A stretch of 36,540 nt of DNA from Acidimicrobiales bacterium (lineage in GTDB: Bacteria; Actinomycetota; Acidimicrobiia; Acidimicrobiales; MedAcidi-G1): the NCBI GenBank assembly GCA_014240365.1, contig JAAZXC010000013.1:1-36540 (forward strand), written 5' to 3'. Both the position numbers and the translations under genes were made by a program. The notes beneath the pieces are model-generated. The model worked only from the letters and a program-made list of their open reading frames with translations, had not been told where the DNA came from and searched no databases. Positions 7,916 to 15,328 of this stretch are shown one piece after another; the first letter of the stretch is position 1; the number at the start of each line of letters is the position of its first letter.

Positions 7916-8809
7916 GTGACCAATGCTCCCGCTTCCGAGGTGCTCTCCACCGAGCAGCTGGACCGCTACCACAGCGACGGCTACCTGCTCATTGAGGACG
8001 CAGTGCCACCGGACATCCTGGGGCGCCTTCGCGAAGTGTTCGACCGCTGGACGGAGGAGAGCAGGACCCACGAGGGGCCCTACGGCGAGACGATCGACGG
8101 TCGGCCACGTTTCGACGTTGAACCCGGCCACTCCGCCGGACACCCCGGCCTACGTCGGGTGGCATCGCCCACCGAGGTGTCAGAGGACTACCTGGCCTTC
8201 ATGCGCCACAACATCGCGCTGGACGCCACGACACAGGTATTCGGGCAGAACCTGCGATTCAGGGAGTCGAAGGTCAACTCCAAGCTGCCCGGCACCGCCA
8301 CACACCTGAAGTACCACCAGGACCTCCCGTTCGGGCCGCTCACCAACCAGGACCTGATCACCGTCCTCTTCCTCCTCGACGACGTGAGCGACGACAACGG
8401 CCCCCTCGAGGTGGTGCCGGGCAGCCATCTGGGCCCCCTCTACGACCACTGGCATGACGGCGTCTTCACCGGAGCGGTCAGCGAGGAGGTCGCCGGGTGG
8501 GCGAAGGCCCGCTCGGTCACCTGCGTCGGACTGGCCGGATCCGCCTACCTTCTAAACGCCCGCCTTCTCCACGGCTCAGGGCCGAACCTCTCGACGAGAC
8601 CACGCACCCTCTTCATCGTCCAGTACCACGCGGAGGACGCCTACCCGCTGGCTCCCAACCACCTGCCGAGCATCCACGATGGCGAGATCGTCCGGGGCAG
8701 GTCCACTAATCGGGTCCGGTGCACCGAGTGGTCAATCGACCTGCCACAGAAGCCCACCATGGCCTCCTTCTTCGCCCAGCAGGCCGACCCCGCAACCGGG
8801 GCCGGATAA
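7916..8809 (+). CDS. Phytanoyl-CoA dioxygenase (PhyH) family Fe(II)/2-oxoglutarate oxygenase
   Basis: 297 residues, typical for bacterial PhyH proteins. The iron triad is visible: His134 and Asp136 in YHQDLPF, and His219 in LLHGSGPN. An Arg in STRPRTLF at about 228-230 is placed to bind 2-oxoglutarate. The N-terminal STEQLDRYHSDGYLLIEDAV is the family's characteristic opening. Members hydroxylate diverse small molecules, including ectoine, phosphonates and lipids; the substrate cannot be named. The GTG start is supported by the upstream TAGGGT. The gene converges on the EamA transporter gene with only 12 nt between them. Confidence 0.88.
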   Translation: MTNAPASEVLSTEQLDRYHSDGYLLIEDAVPPDILGRLREVFDRWTEESRTHEGPYGETIDGRPRFDVEPGHSAGHPGLRRVASPTEVSEDYLAFMRHNIALDATTQVFGQNLRFRESKVNSKLPGTATHLKYHQDLPFGPLTNQDLITVLFLLDDVSDDNGPLEVVPGSHLGPLYDHWHDGVFTGAVSEEVAGWAKARSVTCVGLAGSAYLLNARLLHGSGPNLSTRPRTLFIVQYHAEDAYPLAPNHLPSIHDGEIVRGRSTNRVRCTEWSIDLPQKPTMASFFAQQADPATGAG

Positions 8810-8821
8810 CGGCGGCAGGCC

Positions 8822-9646
8822 TCAGCCCGCCACCACTCCGGCGACGCCGGCCAGGACAAGACCGAGGCCTAATACCTGGACGGGTCGCACGCTGTCGCCG
8901 AAGACCAGTCGGCCGAGGGCGACGCTGACGGCCGGGAACATCGCACCGGTCACGGCCGCCGGCAGGACGTCGACCTGGATTCCCAGCAGGTAGAGAACCG
9001 AGGCGATGCCACCGAAGACCCCGGACCAGAGGGCCGTCCACCTCACGGCACCCCGGGGCATGACCGGAGAACGTACGACTATGGCCGCCACAACCGTGAG
9101 CAGGCAGGCGACCAGCCGCTGGGCCACGGCAGGCCAGGGGCCGCCGGACGGCGAGGTTCCGATCAGCACCGCCAGGCCGATGCCGTAGCCGAGACCCGAG
9201 GTGGCACCCCACAGGAGGCCGGCCCGCGTGCCGGATCCGACGCGGCCACCGCCGGTGATGAACAGCAGGCCGACGAGCGCCACGCCCACTCCCAGAACCG
9301 CCATCCCGGTCGGGTCCGCTCCTCCCGCGGTGGCGACTCCGAACGGGATGAGGACGGTCAAGGTCGCCACCATCGGAGCGATCACCGTCGCCGAACTCCG
9401 CATGAGCCCGCCGAGGTAGGCGACCATGCCCACGCCGAAGCCGACTCCCGAGATGGCTCCCCTTAGCAGGTCGGACCAGATCGGCTGGCTGGGTAACCAC
9501 AGCAGCATCACGAAGGCCGCCACAGCGGCGACCCCCTGGGAGACGACCGCTACGGCCAGTACCCCGGCGACCCTTGCGCCCCGGCGACCGAACATCTCCG
9601 ACATGCCCACCGACAACGAGCTGAGGGCTCCGAACAGGGCACCCAT
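8822..9646 (-). CDS. EamA/DMT-superfamily transporter
   Basis: 274 residues with about ten hydrophobic segments arranged as two five-helix repeats, the layout of drug/metabolite transporters. The second half (GLLWGATSGLGYGIGLAVLIG, then GVFGGIASVLYLLGIQVDVLPAAVTGAMFPAVSVALGRLVFGD) shows the conserved EamA end with small residues and a charged cytoplasmic loop before the last helix. Such proteins export or import small metabolites across the cytoplasmic membrane; no substrate can be assigned. The gene is divergent from the homocysteine methyltransferase gene with about 130 nt between starts. Confidence 0.82.
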   Translation of the reverse strand: MGALFGALSSLSVGMSEMFGRRGARVAGVLAVAVVSQGVAAVAAFVMLLWLPSQPIWSDLLRGAISGVGFGVGMVAYLGGLMRSSATVIAPMVATLTVLIPFGVATAGGADPTGMAVLGVGVALVGLLFITGGGRVGSGTRAGLLWGATSGLGYGIGLAVLIGTSPSGGPWPAVAQRLVACLLTVVAAIVVRSPVMPRGAVRWTALWSGVFGGIASVLYLLGIQVDVLPAAVTGAMFPAVSVALGRLVFGDSVRPVQVLGLGLVLAGVAGVVAG

Positions 9647-9774
9647 CAGGAGTGCAGGACCATCCCGGACATCGCCGGAACACTAGATGCGCCGACCACC
9701 TGGACCTAGGGTTCCGCCCCAGCGCCGCAACCACCTGCGGGGTCGACGGCAACCGAAGGACGATGGGGGACCTC

Positions 9775-10647
9775 ATGGGTGCGATCACGCTGCTGGACGG
9801 TGGCATGGGTCAGGAGTTGATCAATCGCGGGGCTCCGCGCTCCGAGGAACTCTGGTCGGCATGGGCGCTGCTGGAGGATCCCGGGCTCGTGGCCGCCGTC
9901 CACGCCGACTACGTGGCCGCCGGTGCGGACGTCCTGACGACCAACAGCTACGCCACCTTCGACAACCGGCTGGGTCCCTTCGGCCTCGCCGACCGTACCG
10001 AGGAGCTCACCCGGCTCTCCGGGAGCCTCGCTCGGGCCACCGTGGATGCCGCCGGAGGCTCCGTCCGTGTGGCGGGTTCTCTTCCTCCCCTGCGCCACAG
10101 CTACAACCCCGAGCCGGATGGCACCTACGCCCAGCTCCACGACGAGTACCTCCAGATGGTCGGCCACCTTGTCGACCACGTGGACCTCTTCGTCTGCGAG
10201 ACCATGGGCGCCTGCTTCGAGGCGCGAGCGGCGGCCGACGCCGCCCGCACGACCGGCAAACCGGTGTGGGTCTCATTCACCCTGCAGGGAGGCGAAGGAG
10301 CGGGCCTCATCGACGGCACCTCCTTCTCCGAGGCATGCTCCGTGGTCGATGCCGACGCCTTCCTCCTGAACTGCTGCCCGCCCGAACGCATCGCCACAGC
10401 CCTGCCCCTCCTCCGACAAGCCACGAACCTCACGATCGGTGCGTACGCAAACGCCTTCCACCAGATGCCGGTCGGATGGCGTGGCCGGGACGGCAGCCCG
10501 CTTCCGGAGGCTCGGACCGACATGGGGATCGACCCCTATACGAGGGCCGTCATGCAGTGGGTCGACATGGGCGCCGAGGTCGTCGGGGGTTGCTGCGAGA
10601 TCGGCCCCGACCACATCGCCCGCATCCGACAGGTCCTTGACGCCTGA
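9775..10647 (+). CDS. Homocysteine S-methyltransferase family protein
   Basis: 290 residues from the chosen ATG. The start matches the family opening TLLDGGMGQEL and is preceded by GGGGGA; ATG 9763 is an alternative. The family is a TIM barrel with three zinc-binding cysteines: here Cys200/Cys201 in LLNCCPPE and Cys273/Cys274 in GGCCEIGPDHI. TNSYATF and SLPPLRHSY motifs match homocysteine methyltransferases of the MmuM/betaine type, which move a methyl group from S-methylmethionine, betaine or a similar donor to homocysteine to form methionine. The donor cannot be read from the sequence. TAGGGT at 9707-9712 is a candidate -10 box, implying a short 5' leader. A second, distinct family member is found at 21150. 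Confidence 0.85.
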   Translation: MGAITLLDGGMGQELINRGAPRSEELWSAWALLEDPGLVAAVHADYVAAGADVLTTNSYATFDNRLGPFGLADRTEELTRLSGSLARATVDAAGGSVRVAGSLPPLRHSYNPEPDGTYAQLHDEYLQMVGHLVDHVDLFVCETMGACFEARAAADAARTTGKPVWVSFTLQGGEGAGLIDGTSFSEACSVVDADAFLLNCCPPERIATALPLLRQATNLTIGAYANAFHQMPVGWRGRDGSPLPEARTDMGIDPYTRAVMQWVDMGAEVVGGCCEIGPDHIARIRQVLDA

Positions 10648-10650
10648 CGC

Positions 10651-10678
10651 CGGAACCCCTTCCAACAAGGCCCTTCCG
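10651..10678. terminator. Putative bidirectional terminator hairpin
   Basis: Between two converging genes, CGGAA (10651-10655) pairs with TTCCG (10674-10678) and CCTT pairs with AAGG around the loop CCAAC, separated by a small internal loop. The location between opposing stop codons supports a terminator role. Confidence 0.4.
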
Positions 10679-10688
10679 CCAACTCGTC

Positions 10689-11384
10689 TCAGGCCGGGCG
10701 GAGGGCGAATCGAACCCCACCGATCTCCAGGTCGGCCTGCCGGCTGGCACGCACCTCCACGCCCGCCAACCCCTCGCCACGATCATCCCGGATCGTCACG
10801 AAGCGGACCTCTCCCCCGTCCAGGGCAACCACCGTGTCCTCGACCGGGCGCCGTAGCACCTCACCCCAGCGCCCTGCCATCGCTGCCGGGTCGTCGGCCT
10901 GGACCTCCACAGCCACGATCTCGTTGGCCAACCCGGTCCGCCGATGCTCCCGCCAGTCGGGGCCGGCCCACGGCCAGTCTGTCCAGTCGTCGGTCTCGTC
11001 GACCGACAGGATTGCGCCGCCGACATCGCCGGGGTGCAGGTGGAGGCCGTGGATCCCCGGCATGCGTGCCTCCAGCACCACACGGACCCCCAGGTCCCCG
11101 AGCCGGTCGCCGAATCCATCCAGATCGTCTGTCTGCATGATGACCATGTATCCGCCGTCGCCGCCTCGCCGGGCCAGGTGTCTACCCGCCGCCGTTCCCT
11201 CCTCCACGGGTGAGACCACCTCGAGCAGGGTGTCGCCGACCGGGAACAAGACGTTCCGGAGGCCGAACTGCGCGACGCCGAGGTCATGCACGCACGCCTC
11301 GACGGCCAGGCCATCCACGATCTCGGCTTCGACCCGAGCCAGGTCGCCGGCCACCAGCACCACCTGCCTGAGTCTCATCGCCAT
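10689..11384 (-). CDS. VOC-superfamily (glyoxalase/bleomycin-resistance fold) protein
   Basis: 231 residues in two beta-alpha-beta-beta-beta repeats typical of the vicinal oxygen chelate superfamily. The first module begins MAMRLRQVVLVAGDLARVEAEIV and continues with NVLFPVGDTLLEVVSP and GYMVIMQTDDLDGFGDRL; the second has LANEIVAVEVQADDPAAMAGRWGEVL. Family members are metal-dependent lyases, dioxygenases or binding proteins. A Glu/His metal set cannot be assigned securely, so the activity is unknown. An ACAGTA hexamer on the + strand (TACTGT on the gene strand) lies 6 nt upstream of the start, supporting a leaderless transcript. The gene is divergent from the aldo/keto reductase gene. Confidence 0.75.
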   Translation of the reverse strand: MAMRLRQVVLVAGDLARVEAEIVDGLAVEACVHDLGVAQFGLRNVLFPVGDTLLEVVSPVEEGTAAGRHLARRGGDGGYMVIMQTDDLDGFGDRLGDLGVRVVLEARMPGIHGLHLHPGDVGGAILSVDETDDWTDWPWAGPDWREHRRTGLANEIVAVEVQADDPAAMAGRWGEVLRRPVEDTVVALDGGEVRFVTIRDDRGEGLAGVEVRASRQADLEIGGVRFALRPA

Positions 11385-11390
11385 GGCCGG

Positions 11391-11396
11391 ACAGTA
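11391..11396 (-). promoter_or_regulatory. Putative -10 box (TACTGT) for leaderless VOC-protein mRNA
   Basis: On the minus strand TACTGT fits TANNNT and ends 6 nt before the ATG at 11384. No Shine-Dalgarno sequence is seen. It forms one half of a compact divergent promoter with 11420-11425. Confidence 0.45.
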
Positions 11397-11419
11397 ATCC
11401 CCACAGGTGACCGTGTTGC

Positions 11420-11425
11420 TACGGT
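11420..11425 (+). promoter_or_regulatory. Putative -10 box (TACGGT) for leaderless aldo/keto reductase mRNA
   Basis: TACGGT fits TANNNT and ends 7 nt before the GTG at 11433. This helps choose that GTG rather than any upstream start. Confidence 0.48.
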
Positions 11426-11432
11426 CAACGAC

Positions 11433-12314
11433 GTGCAGACCCGACGCCTAGGCCGAACCGACCACGATTCCAGCATTGCCATCCTGGGTGGTGCGGCGTT
11501 CGCCATGGACTCCCCGAAAGAGGCTGAGGCCCTCCTGTACGAGGCCCTCGACGCCGGCATCAACCACCTCGACATCGCCCCCGGATACGGAGCAGCGGAG
11601 CGGGCCGTAGGGCCGCACATGAAAGCAATCCGCCAACGCCTCTTCCTGGCATGCAAGACAGCCGAAACCGAACGTGACTGGGCCCTGCGGCGCCTTGACC
11701 GGAGCCTCGAACGACTCCAGGTGGACGAACTGGACCTCTACCAGGCCCACGGAGTCACCTCGCTGGAGGTCCTGGACCAGCGTGACGAAGCATTCCAGGT
11801 CATCCTCGAGGCACGCGACCGGGGCCTGACCAGATTCGTAGGCGTCACCGGCCACGACCTGGGCGCCCCCGTCGCCCATCTCGAGGCGATCCGCCGCTAC
11901 GACCTGGACACCGTCATGTTCCCCGTGTTCCCGTCGATCTGGGCCGACCCCGCCTACCGGGCCGATGTAGACGCTCTGCTCGCCGAGTGTGCTGAGCGAG
12001 ACGTCGGCGTGATGGTCATCAAGGCTGTCGCCTGGCGGCCATGGGGTGACCGGACCCCGGATGCCATCAGCTGGTACGAGCCGCATCGGACCGACGACGC
12101 CATCGAGCGTGGTGTCCGGTTCGCCCTGTCGACACCCGGCGTCCACGCCTTCTGCACACCCAGCGACCCGGCCACAGCCCGGCGGGCCATCTGGGCCGCC
12201 AGCCGGTACGAGCCGCTCACCCCCGAGGAACGAACCAGTGCGGTAGCCGACGCCGACGCCGACGCCGACGCGATCTTCCCCGTCGCCGAGAAGGCCGTCT
12301 CAGCCTGGCGTTGA
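11433..12314 (+). CDS. Aldo/keto reductase family protein
   Basis: 293 residues from GTG 11433. The frame is open further upstream, but protein-like sequence only begins with QTRRLGRTDHDSSIAILGGAAF, the usual aldo/keto reductase opening, and TACGGT precedes the GTG by 7 nt. The barrel signatures are INHLDIAPGYGAAE with the catalytic Tyr, the Lys in LFLACKTAE, and the His in DLYQAHGV. The FVGVTGHD strand and FCTPSDPATARRAI near the end are also typical. These enzymes use NADPH to reduce carbonyls or oxidise alcohols in the cytoplasm. The C-terminal part contains a short Asp-Ala run (ADADADADA) at about residues 276-284. Substrate unknown. Confidence 0.88.
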   Translation: MQTRRLGRTDHDSSIAILGGAAFAMDSPKEAEALLYEALDAGINHLDIAPGYGAAERAVGPHMKAIRQRLFLACKTAETERDWALRRLDRSLERLQVDELDLYQAHGVTSLEVLDQRDEAFQVILEARDRGLTRFVGVTGHDLGAPVAHLEAIRRYDLDTVMFPVFPSIWADPAYRADVDALLAECAERDVGVMVIKAVAWRPWGDRTPDAISWYEPHRTDDAIERGVRFALSTPGVHAFCTPSDPATARRAIWAASRYEPLTPEERTSAVADADADADAIFPVAEKAVSAWR

Positions 12315-12704
12315 CCCCGGGAGCACCAACGTCGGCGTGTGCCACACCCTCCCCACCTGGATGGTCGACCCTGAGGCCACCATGGCAGCAATGCAGCACA
12401 GGGGAAAGATCCTGGACCGGCACCTTCCGGCCATGGAGGAGTTCGAGGTCGGTCCCGGCCGAAAGGCTCCCGAGGCCCTGGGCGTCCTGCACGAAAGGTG
12501 CCAGCCGTCACATAAGACAGGACAACCGCCAACCTCCTGTACCCTTGTGACTGCTCCGGTGAGATTCCTCGCCGGTGGGTTCGCAGACGGGCACTGGTTC
12601 TTCCGGTCAACGTGAACCATTCAAGTCCGAATCCCGACCTCCGCTCATTCGTAGAGGCGACGCGAACCCTGATCCACCCGCCACCGAGCGGGACTGGAGA
12701 TCCA
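12315..12704. other. 390-nt stretch between reductase and helicase; possible promoter TACCCT at 12540
   Basis: The first half has a reading frame with codon use like neighbouring genes (see separate entry at 12337). The second half lacks coding character. TACCCT at 12540-12545 is a candidate -10 box that would give the helicase mRNA a leader of about 150 nt. Cold-shock helicase mRNAs are often long-leadered, but nothing specific is identifiable here. Confidence 0.35.
12337..12615 (+). CDS. Unrecognised small ORF with partial coding character
   Basis: A GTG-started frame of 92 codons. The first roughly 57 residues, up to GVLHERC, use strongly G/C-ending codons and read like a natural protein (MVDPEATMAAMQHRG, then a helix with HLPAMEEFEVGPGRKAPEALG). 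The remaining part has poor codon bias and may be non-coding. The frame is also open upstream to the end of the reductase gene. It might be a small real protein, the remnant of a longer gene, or chance. I do not recognise a family. Confidence 0.3.
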   Translation: MCHTLPTWMVDPEATMAAMQHRGKILDRHLPAMEEFEVGPGRKAPEALGVLHERCQPSHKTGQPPTSCTLVTAPVRFLAGGFADGHWFFRST

Positions 12705-14141
12705 ATGTCAACCACCTTCGCCCAACTGGGCGTACCCGATTCCATTACCCGCGCGCTCGAGGCCCGAGGCATCATCGAGCCCTTCGCCATCCAGGCGGCA
12801 ACCATCACCGACGCACTCGATGGTCGTGACATCTGCGGCCGTGCACCGACCGGTTCCGGCAAGACCCTGGCCTTCGGCATTCCGTTGGTGGCCACCGTCG
12901 AGCGGGCCGAGCCCCGTCGGCCCCGAGCCCTCGTGCTGGCCCCCACCAGGGAGCTCGCCGAGCAGATCTGCATCGAACTCCGGACCTTCGCCGGAAAGGT
13001 GCGCATCGGCGCTATCTACGGCGGCGTCGGTTATGGCCCGCAGCTCAAGGCACTGCGTGACGGCGTGGAAATTCTCGTGGCCTGCCCCGGTCGCCTCGAG
13101 GACCTCCTCGACCAGGGAGCCCTGAAACTCGATGCAGTTACCCAGGTAGTGCTCGACGAAGCCGACCGCATGGCTGACATGGGCTTCATGCCTGCCGTCC
13201 GTCGACTCCTGGACAAGACCGCCGAACAGCGCCAGACCGTGCTGTTCTCGGCCACCCTGGATGGCGACGTAGCCAAGCTCACCCGGGACCACCAGACCAA
13301 TCCGATCCGACACGAGGTTGGCGACGAGACCCCCGACATAACCGCCGCCACCCACGTGTTCTGGACCGTGGACCGCAGCGAACGCGTTGAGCTGACTGCA
13401 GAAGCAATCGGTGCAGCCTGGCCCGCGATCATCTTCTGTCGCACCCGCCACGGCGCCGATCGTCTGGCCAAGCAGTTGGCACGAAATGAGATCCGTGCCG
13501 CGGCAATCCACGGTGGACGCAGCCAGAACCAGCGCACCCGTGCTCTGGCCGACTTCATGGACGGCCGGGTCCACGCCCTGGTGGCCACTGACGTGGCAGC
13601 CCGCGGAATCCACGTGGATGGCGTTGCCTCCGTCGTGCATTACGACCCGCCAGAGGACCACAAGGCCTACCAGCACCGTTCCGGCCGGACTGCACGCGCA
13701 GGCAAGAACGGCGTGGTGATCTCGCTGGTCCAGCCCGAACAGCGCAAGGACATCCGCAGGCTCCAGCGCGACATCGGCATCGACGAGCCTGTCGGTGCTC
13801 CGGACCTCGACCGGATTCGCGAACTGTCGCCCCCTGCGGTCGCTTCTCCCGCAATCCTCGCGCCGTACTCCCCGACCGAGTCCACACCCGAACAGGGTCG
13901 ACGTCATGAGGGTCGTGGTCGCCAGAGCGCTCAGCGTCGTGGTGGTTCCGGAGGCCGTGGACGCGATAACGGCTCCGGAGGCGACCGCAACCGCTCCGGC
14001 CAGGGCAACCGCTCCGGCCAGGGCAACCGCAACCGCTCCGGCCAGGGCAACGGTCAGGGCAACTCGCAGGGCAACGGCCAGGGTCGCCCCGCAGGCAACC
14101 GCAACCGGCGCCCCAACCGTCAGGGCCGTCCTGCCGCCTGA
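12705..14141 (+). CDS. DEAD-box ATP-dependent RNA helicase
   Basis: 478 residues. ATG 12705 has GGAG 6 nt upstream and begins MSTTFAQLGV, the typical opening of the family. All core motifs are present: Q motif PFAIQ (26-30), motif I APTGSGKT (47-54), Ia PTRELA (80-85), II DEAD (151-154), III SAT (182-184) and VI HRSGRTAR (324-331). The protein unwinds short RNA duplexes, in ribosome assembly or mRNA turnover. After residue 400 the tail is rich in Gly, Asn, Arg, Ser and Gln and contains repeats of the type NRSGQG, an RNA-binding low-complexity extension common in actinobacterial RhlE/DeaD-type helicases. Which paralogue this is cannot be decided. Confidence 0.93.
   Translation: MSTTFAQLGVPDSITRALEARGIIEPFAIQAATITDALDGRDICGRAPTGSGKTLAFGIPLVATVERAEPRRPRALVLAPTRELAEQICIELRTFAGKVRIGAIYGGVGYGPQLKALRDGVEILVACPGRLEDLLDQGALKLDAVTQVVLDEADRMADMGFMPAVRRLLDKTAEQRQTVLFSATLDGDVAKLTRDHQTNPIRHEVGDETPDITAATHVFWTVDRSERVELTAEAIGAAWPAIIFCRTRHGADRLAKQLARNEIRAAAIHGGRSQNQRTRALADFMDGRVHALVATDVAARGIHVDGVASVVHYDPPEDHKAYQHRSGRTARAGKNGVVISLVQPEQRKDIRRLQRDIGIDEPVGAPDLDRIRELSPPAVASPAILAPYSPTESTPEQGRRHEGRGRQSAQRRGGSGGRGRDNGSGGDRNRSGQGNRSGQGNRNRSGQGNGQGNSQGNGQGRPAGNRNRRPNRQGRPAA
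13988..14095 (+). repeat. Direct repeats encoding the NRSGQG/NGQG tail
   Basis: An 18-nt unit beginning AACCGCTCCGGCCAGGGC occurs three times, with an extra Asn-Arg codon pair before the third copy, followed by degenerate shorter units. These encode the low-complexity RNA-binding tail of the helicase. Confidence 0.7.
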
Positions 14142-14197
14142 CCGCCAGATTGTGGCCTAACCGGCCCCTAATCCGTTGATCACCTGACGGCCTTCGT

Positions 14198-14235
14198 CGC
14201 TGGGTTGATTGTCCCTGACGGACGGCCACCCAGCG
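14198..14235 (+). promoter_or_regulatory. Two-part hairpin just upstream of the lipoprotein start
   Basis: CGCTGGGT (14198-14205) pairs perfectly with ACCCAGCG (14228-14235), and an inner GTCC/GGAC stem closes the loop CTGAC. The structure touches the GAGG Shine-Dalgarno region of the GTG at 14247. It could terminate helicase transcripts or modulate translation of the lipoprotein. Confidence 0.35.
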
Positions 14236-14246
14236 AGGCTCCACCA

Positions 14247-14801
14247 GTGAAGACGAACCTGCTACTGCTCACCACCGCACTCCTCCTGACGTTCTCAGGC
14301 TGCAGCGGCGCTTCAGGCGGAGCTGGTACCGGCAGCGACGGACCGGTACTGGAGGAACAGGTCAAGGAGACCATTCCCCTCGAAGAGGAGGAAGTGGACC
14401 GTCGAAGCGCAGTCATGGCGTTCAACTCCTGTCTCGAGGATGCCGGCTTCACGTTCCGCGGCTTTGCAGGCGACGACGAGACCGATGATGCCGTCACCGG
14501 GGACCCCGCCTACCAGGCGGCTCTTCAGCGATGTAATGCAGAAAGCGGAATTGGGGACCAGCGGGCCGAGTTCGCCGAGTCCCGGGCCTCGCGTACTCCC
14601 GAGCAGATCCGCGAATCCAACGAGCAGATCCTGAAGGTGGTCGACTGCCTCCGCTCGAGGGGTTGGGAGATTGAAGACCCCACCCAGGACCAGACTGGCG
14701 GCCTGAACCTTCGTGAGGTGATCGGCAGCTCAGGAGTCGATATCCGCACCAACGAAGAAGCCAGGGCCTGCTTCAGCGAGATGAGGCTGAACCGGGGCTG
14801 A
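14247..14801 (+). CDS. Small secreted lipoprotein of unknown function
   Basis: 184 residues from GTG 14247, with GAGG about 9 nt upstream. The N-terminus is Lys, then a hydrophobic core LLLLTTALLLTF, then a lipobox SGC with Cys19, so the protein is predicted to be lipid-anchored outside the cytoplasmic membrane. The mature part begins with a Gly/Ser-rich linker and an acidic segment (PLEEEEVDRR). It then has a helical domain with four cysteines in two similar contexts: NSCLEDAGF, ALQRCNAESG, VVDCLRSRGW and EARACFSEM. The spacing suggests two disulfides and an internally repeated motif. I recognise no named family. Confidence 0.7.
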   Translation: MKTNLLLLTTALLLTFSGCSGASGGAGTGSDGPVLEEQVKETIPLEEEEVDRRSAVMAFNSCLEDAGFTFRGFAGDDETDDAVTGDPAYQAALQRCNAESGIGDQRAEFAESRASRTPEQIRESNEQILKVVDCLRSRGWEIEDPTQDQTGGLNLREVIGSSGVDIRTNEEARACFSEMRLNRG

Positions 14802-14887
14802 CGGCTACCGGTCCTGCACCATTTCCGGACCAGTCGCGGCTCACGCTCCACCAGGCCGACCACGCAGCACCGCCCATGGGCCGGCAA

Positions 14888-14893
14888 TAGCCT
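14888..14893 (+). promoter_or_regulatory. Putative -10 box (TAGCCT) for leaderless 14900 gene
   Basis: TAGCCT fits TANNNT and ends 6 nt before the ATG at 14900. No Shine-Dalgarno sequence precedes the start. Confidence 0.42.
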
Positions 14894-14899
14894 TCCCCT

Positions 14900-15286
14900 A
14901 TGGGAATCCCGAGCAGAGGCAGCATCCCCTCGCCTGTCACCCGACTACTGGCATGGGCGTTCGTCGCCCTCCTCGTCATCGGTGTCGGCGGACAGCTGCT
15001 GGGAGGAGCCGACGAGATTGTTCCGCCTCCGCGGACCACCGTGCCGGCAACCACAGTTGCAACGGTGGCAACAGCTCCCCCGGCCTTCTGGATGAACAAG
15101 TACGAATGGGCCCTGAAGGATCACGTCGACGCTCTCGCCGCCGACGCCGACTGTGCCGCACTCCAGGACAGGTACGTGAAGGCCACCCTTGCCAACAGTG
15201 CCGTGAACGCACGCTACGGAACCGGCACCGCCGACCTTCTGGAGTACATATTCATCGTCTCCGAGGCAAGCGGCTGCTACGGCTGA
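14900..15286 (+). CDS. Membrane-anchored small protein of unknown function
   Basis: 128 residues. A hydrophobic segment at about residues 15-34 (LLAWAFVALLVIGVGGQLLG) follows a short basic start and is predicted to anchor the protein, with the remainder outside the membrane. A Thr/Pro/Ala-rich linker (VPATTVATVATAPPA) leads to a small domain with WMNKYEWALKDHVDALAADADCAALQDRYVKA and a C-terminal SEASGCYG; the two cysteines may form a disulfide. It is preceded by a TAGCCT hexamer. I recognise no family; the neighbouring lipoprotein gene may be functionally related but this is only proximity. Confidence 0.6.
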   Translation: MGIPSRGSIPSPVTRLLAWAFVALLVIGVGGQLLGGADEIVPPPRTTVPATTVATVATAPPAFWMNKYEWALKDHVDALAADADCAALQDRYVKATLANSAVNARYGTGTADLLEYIFIVSEASGCYG

Positions 15287-15328
15287 CAACTCCACGCTTG
15301 GACACGCACCAGGCAGCGCAGCGTCAGG

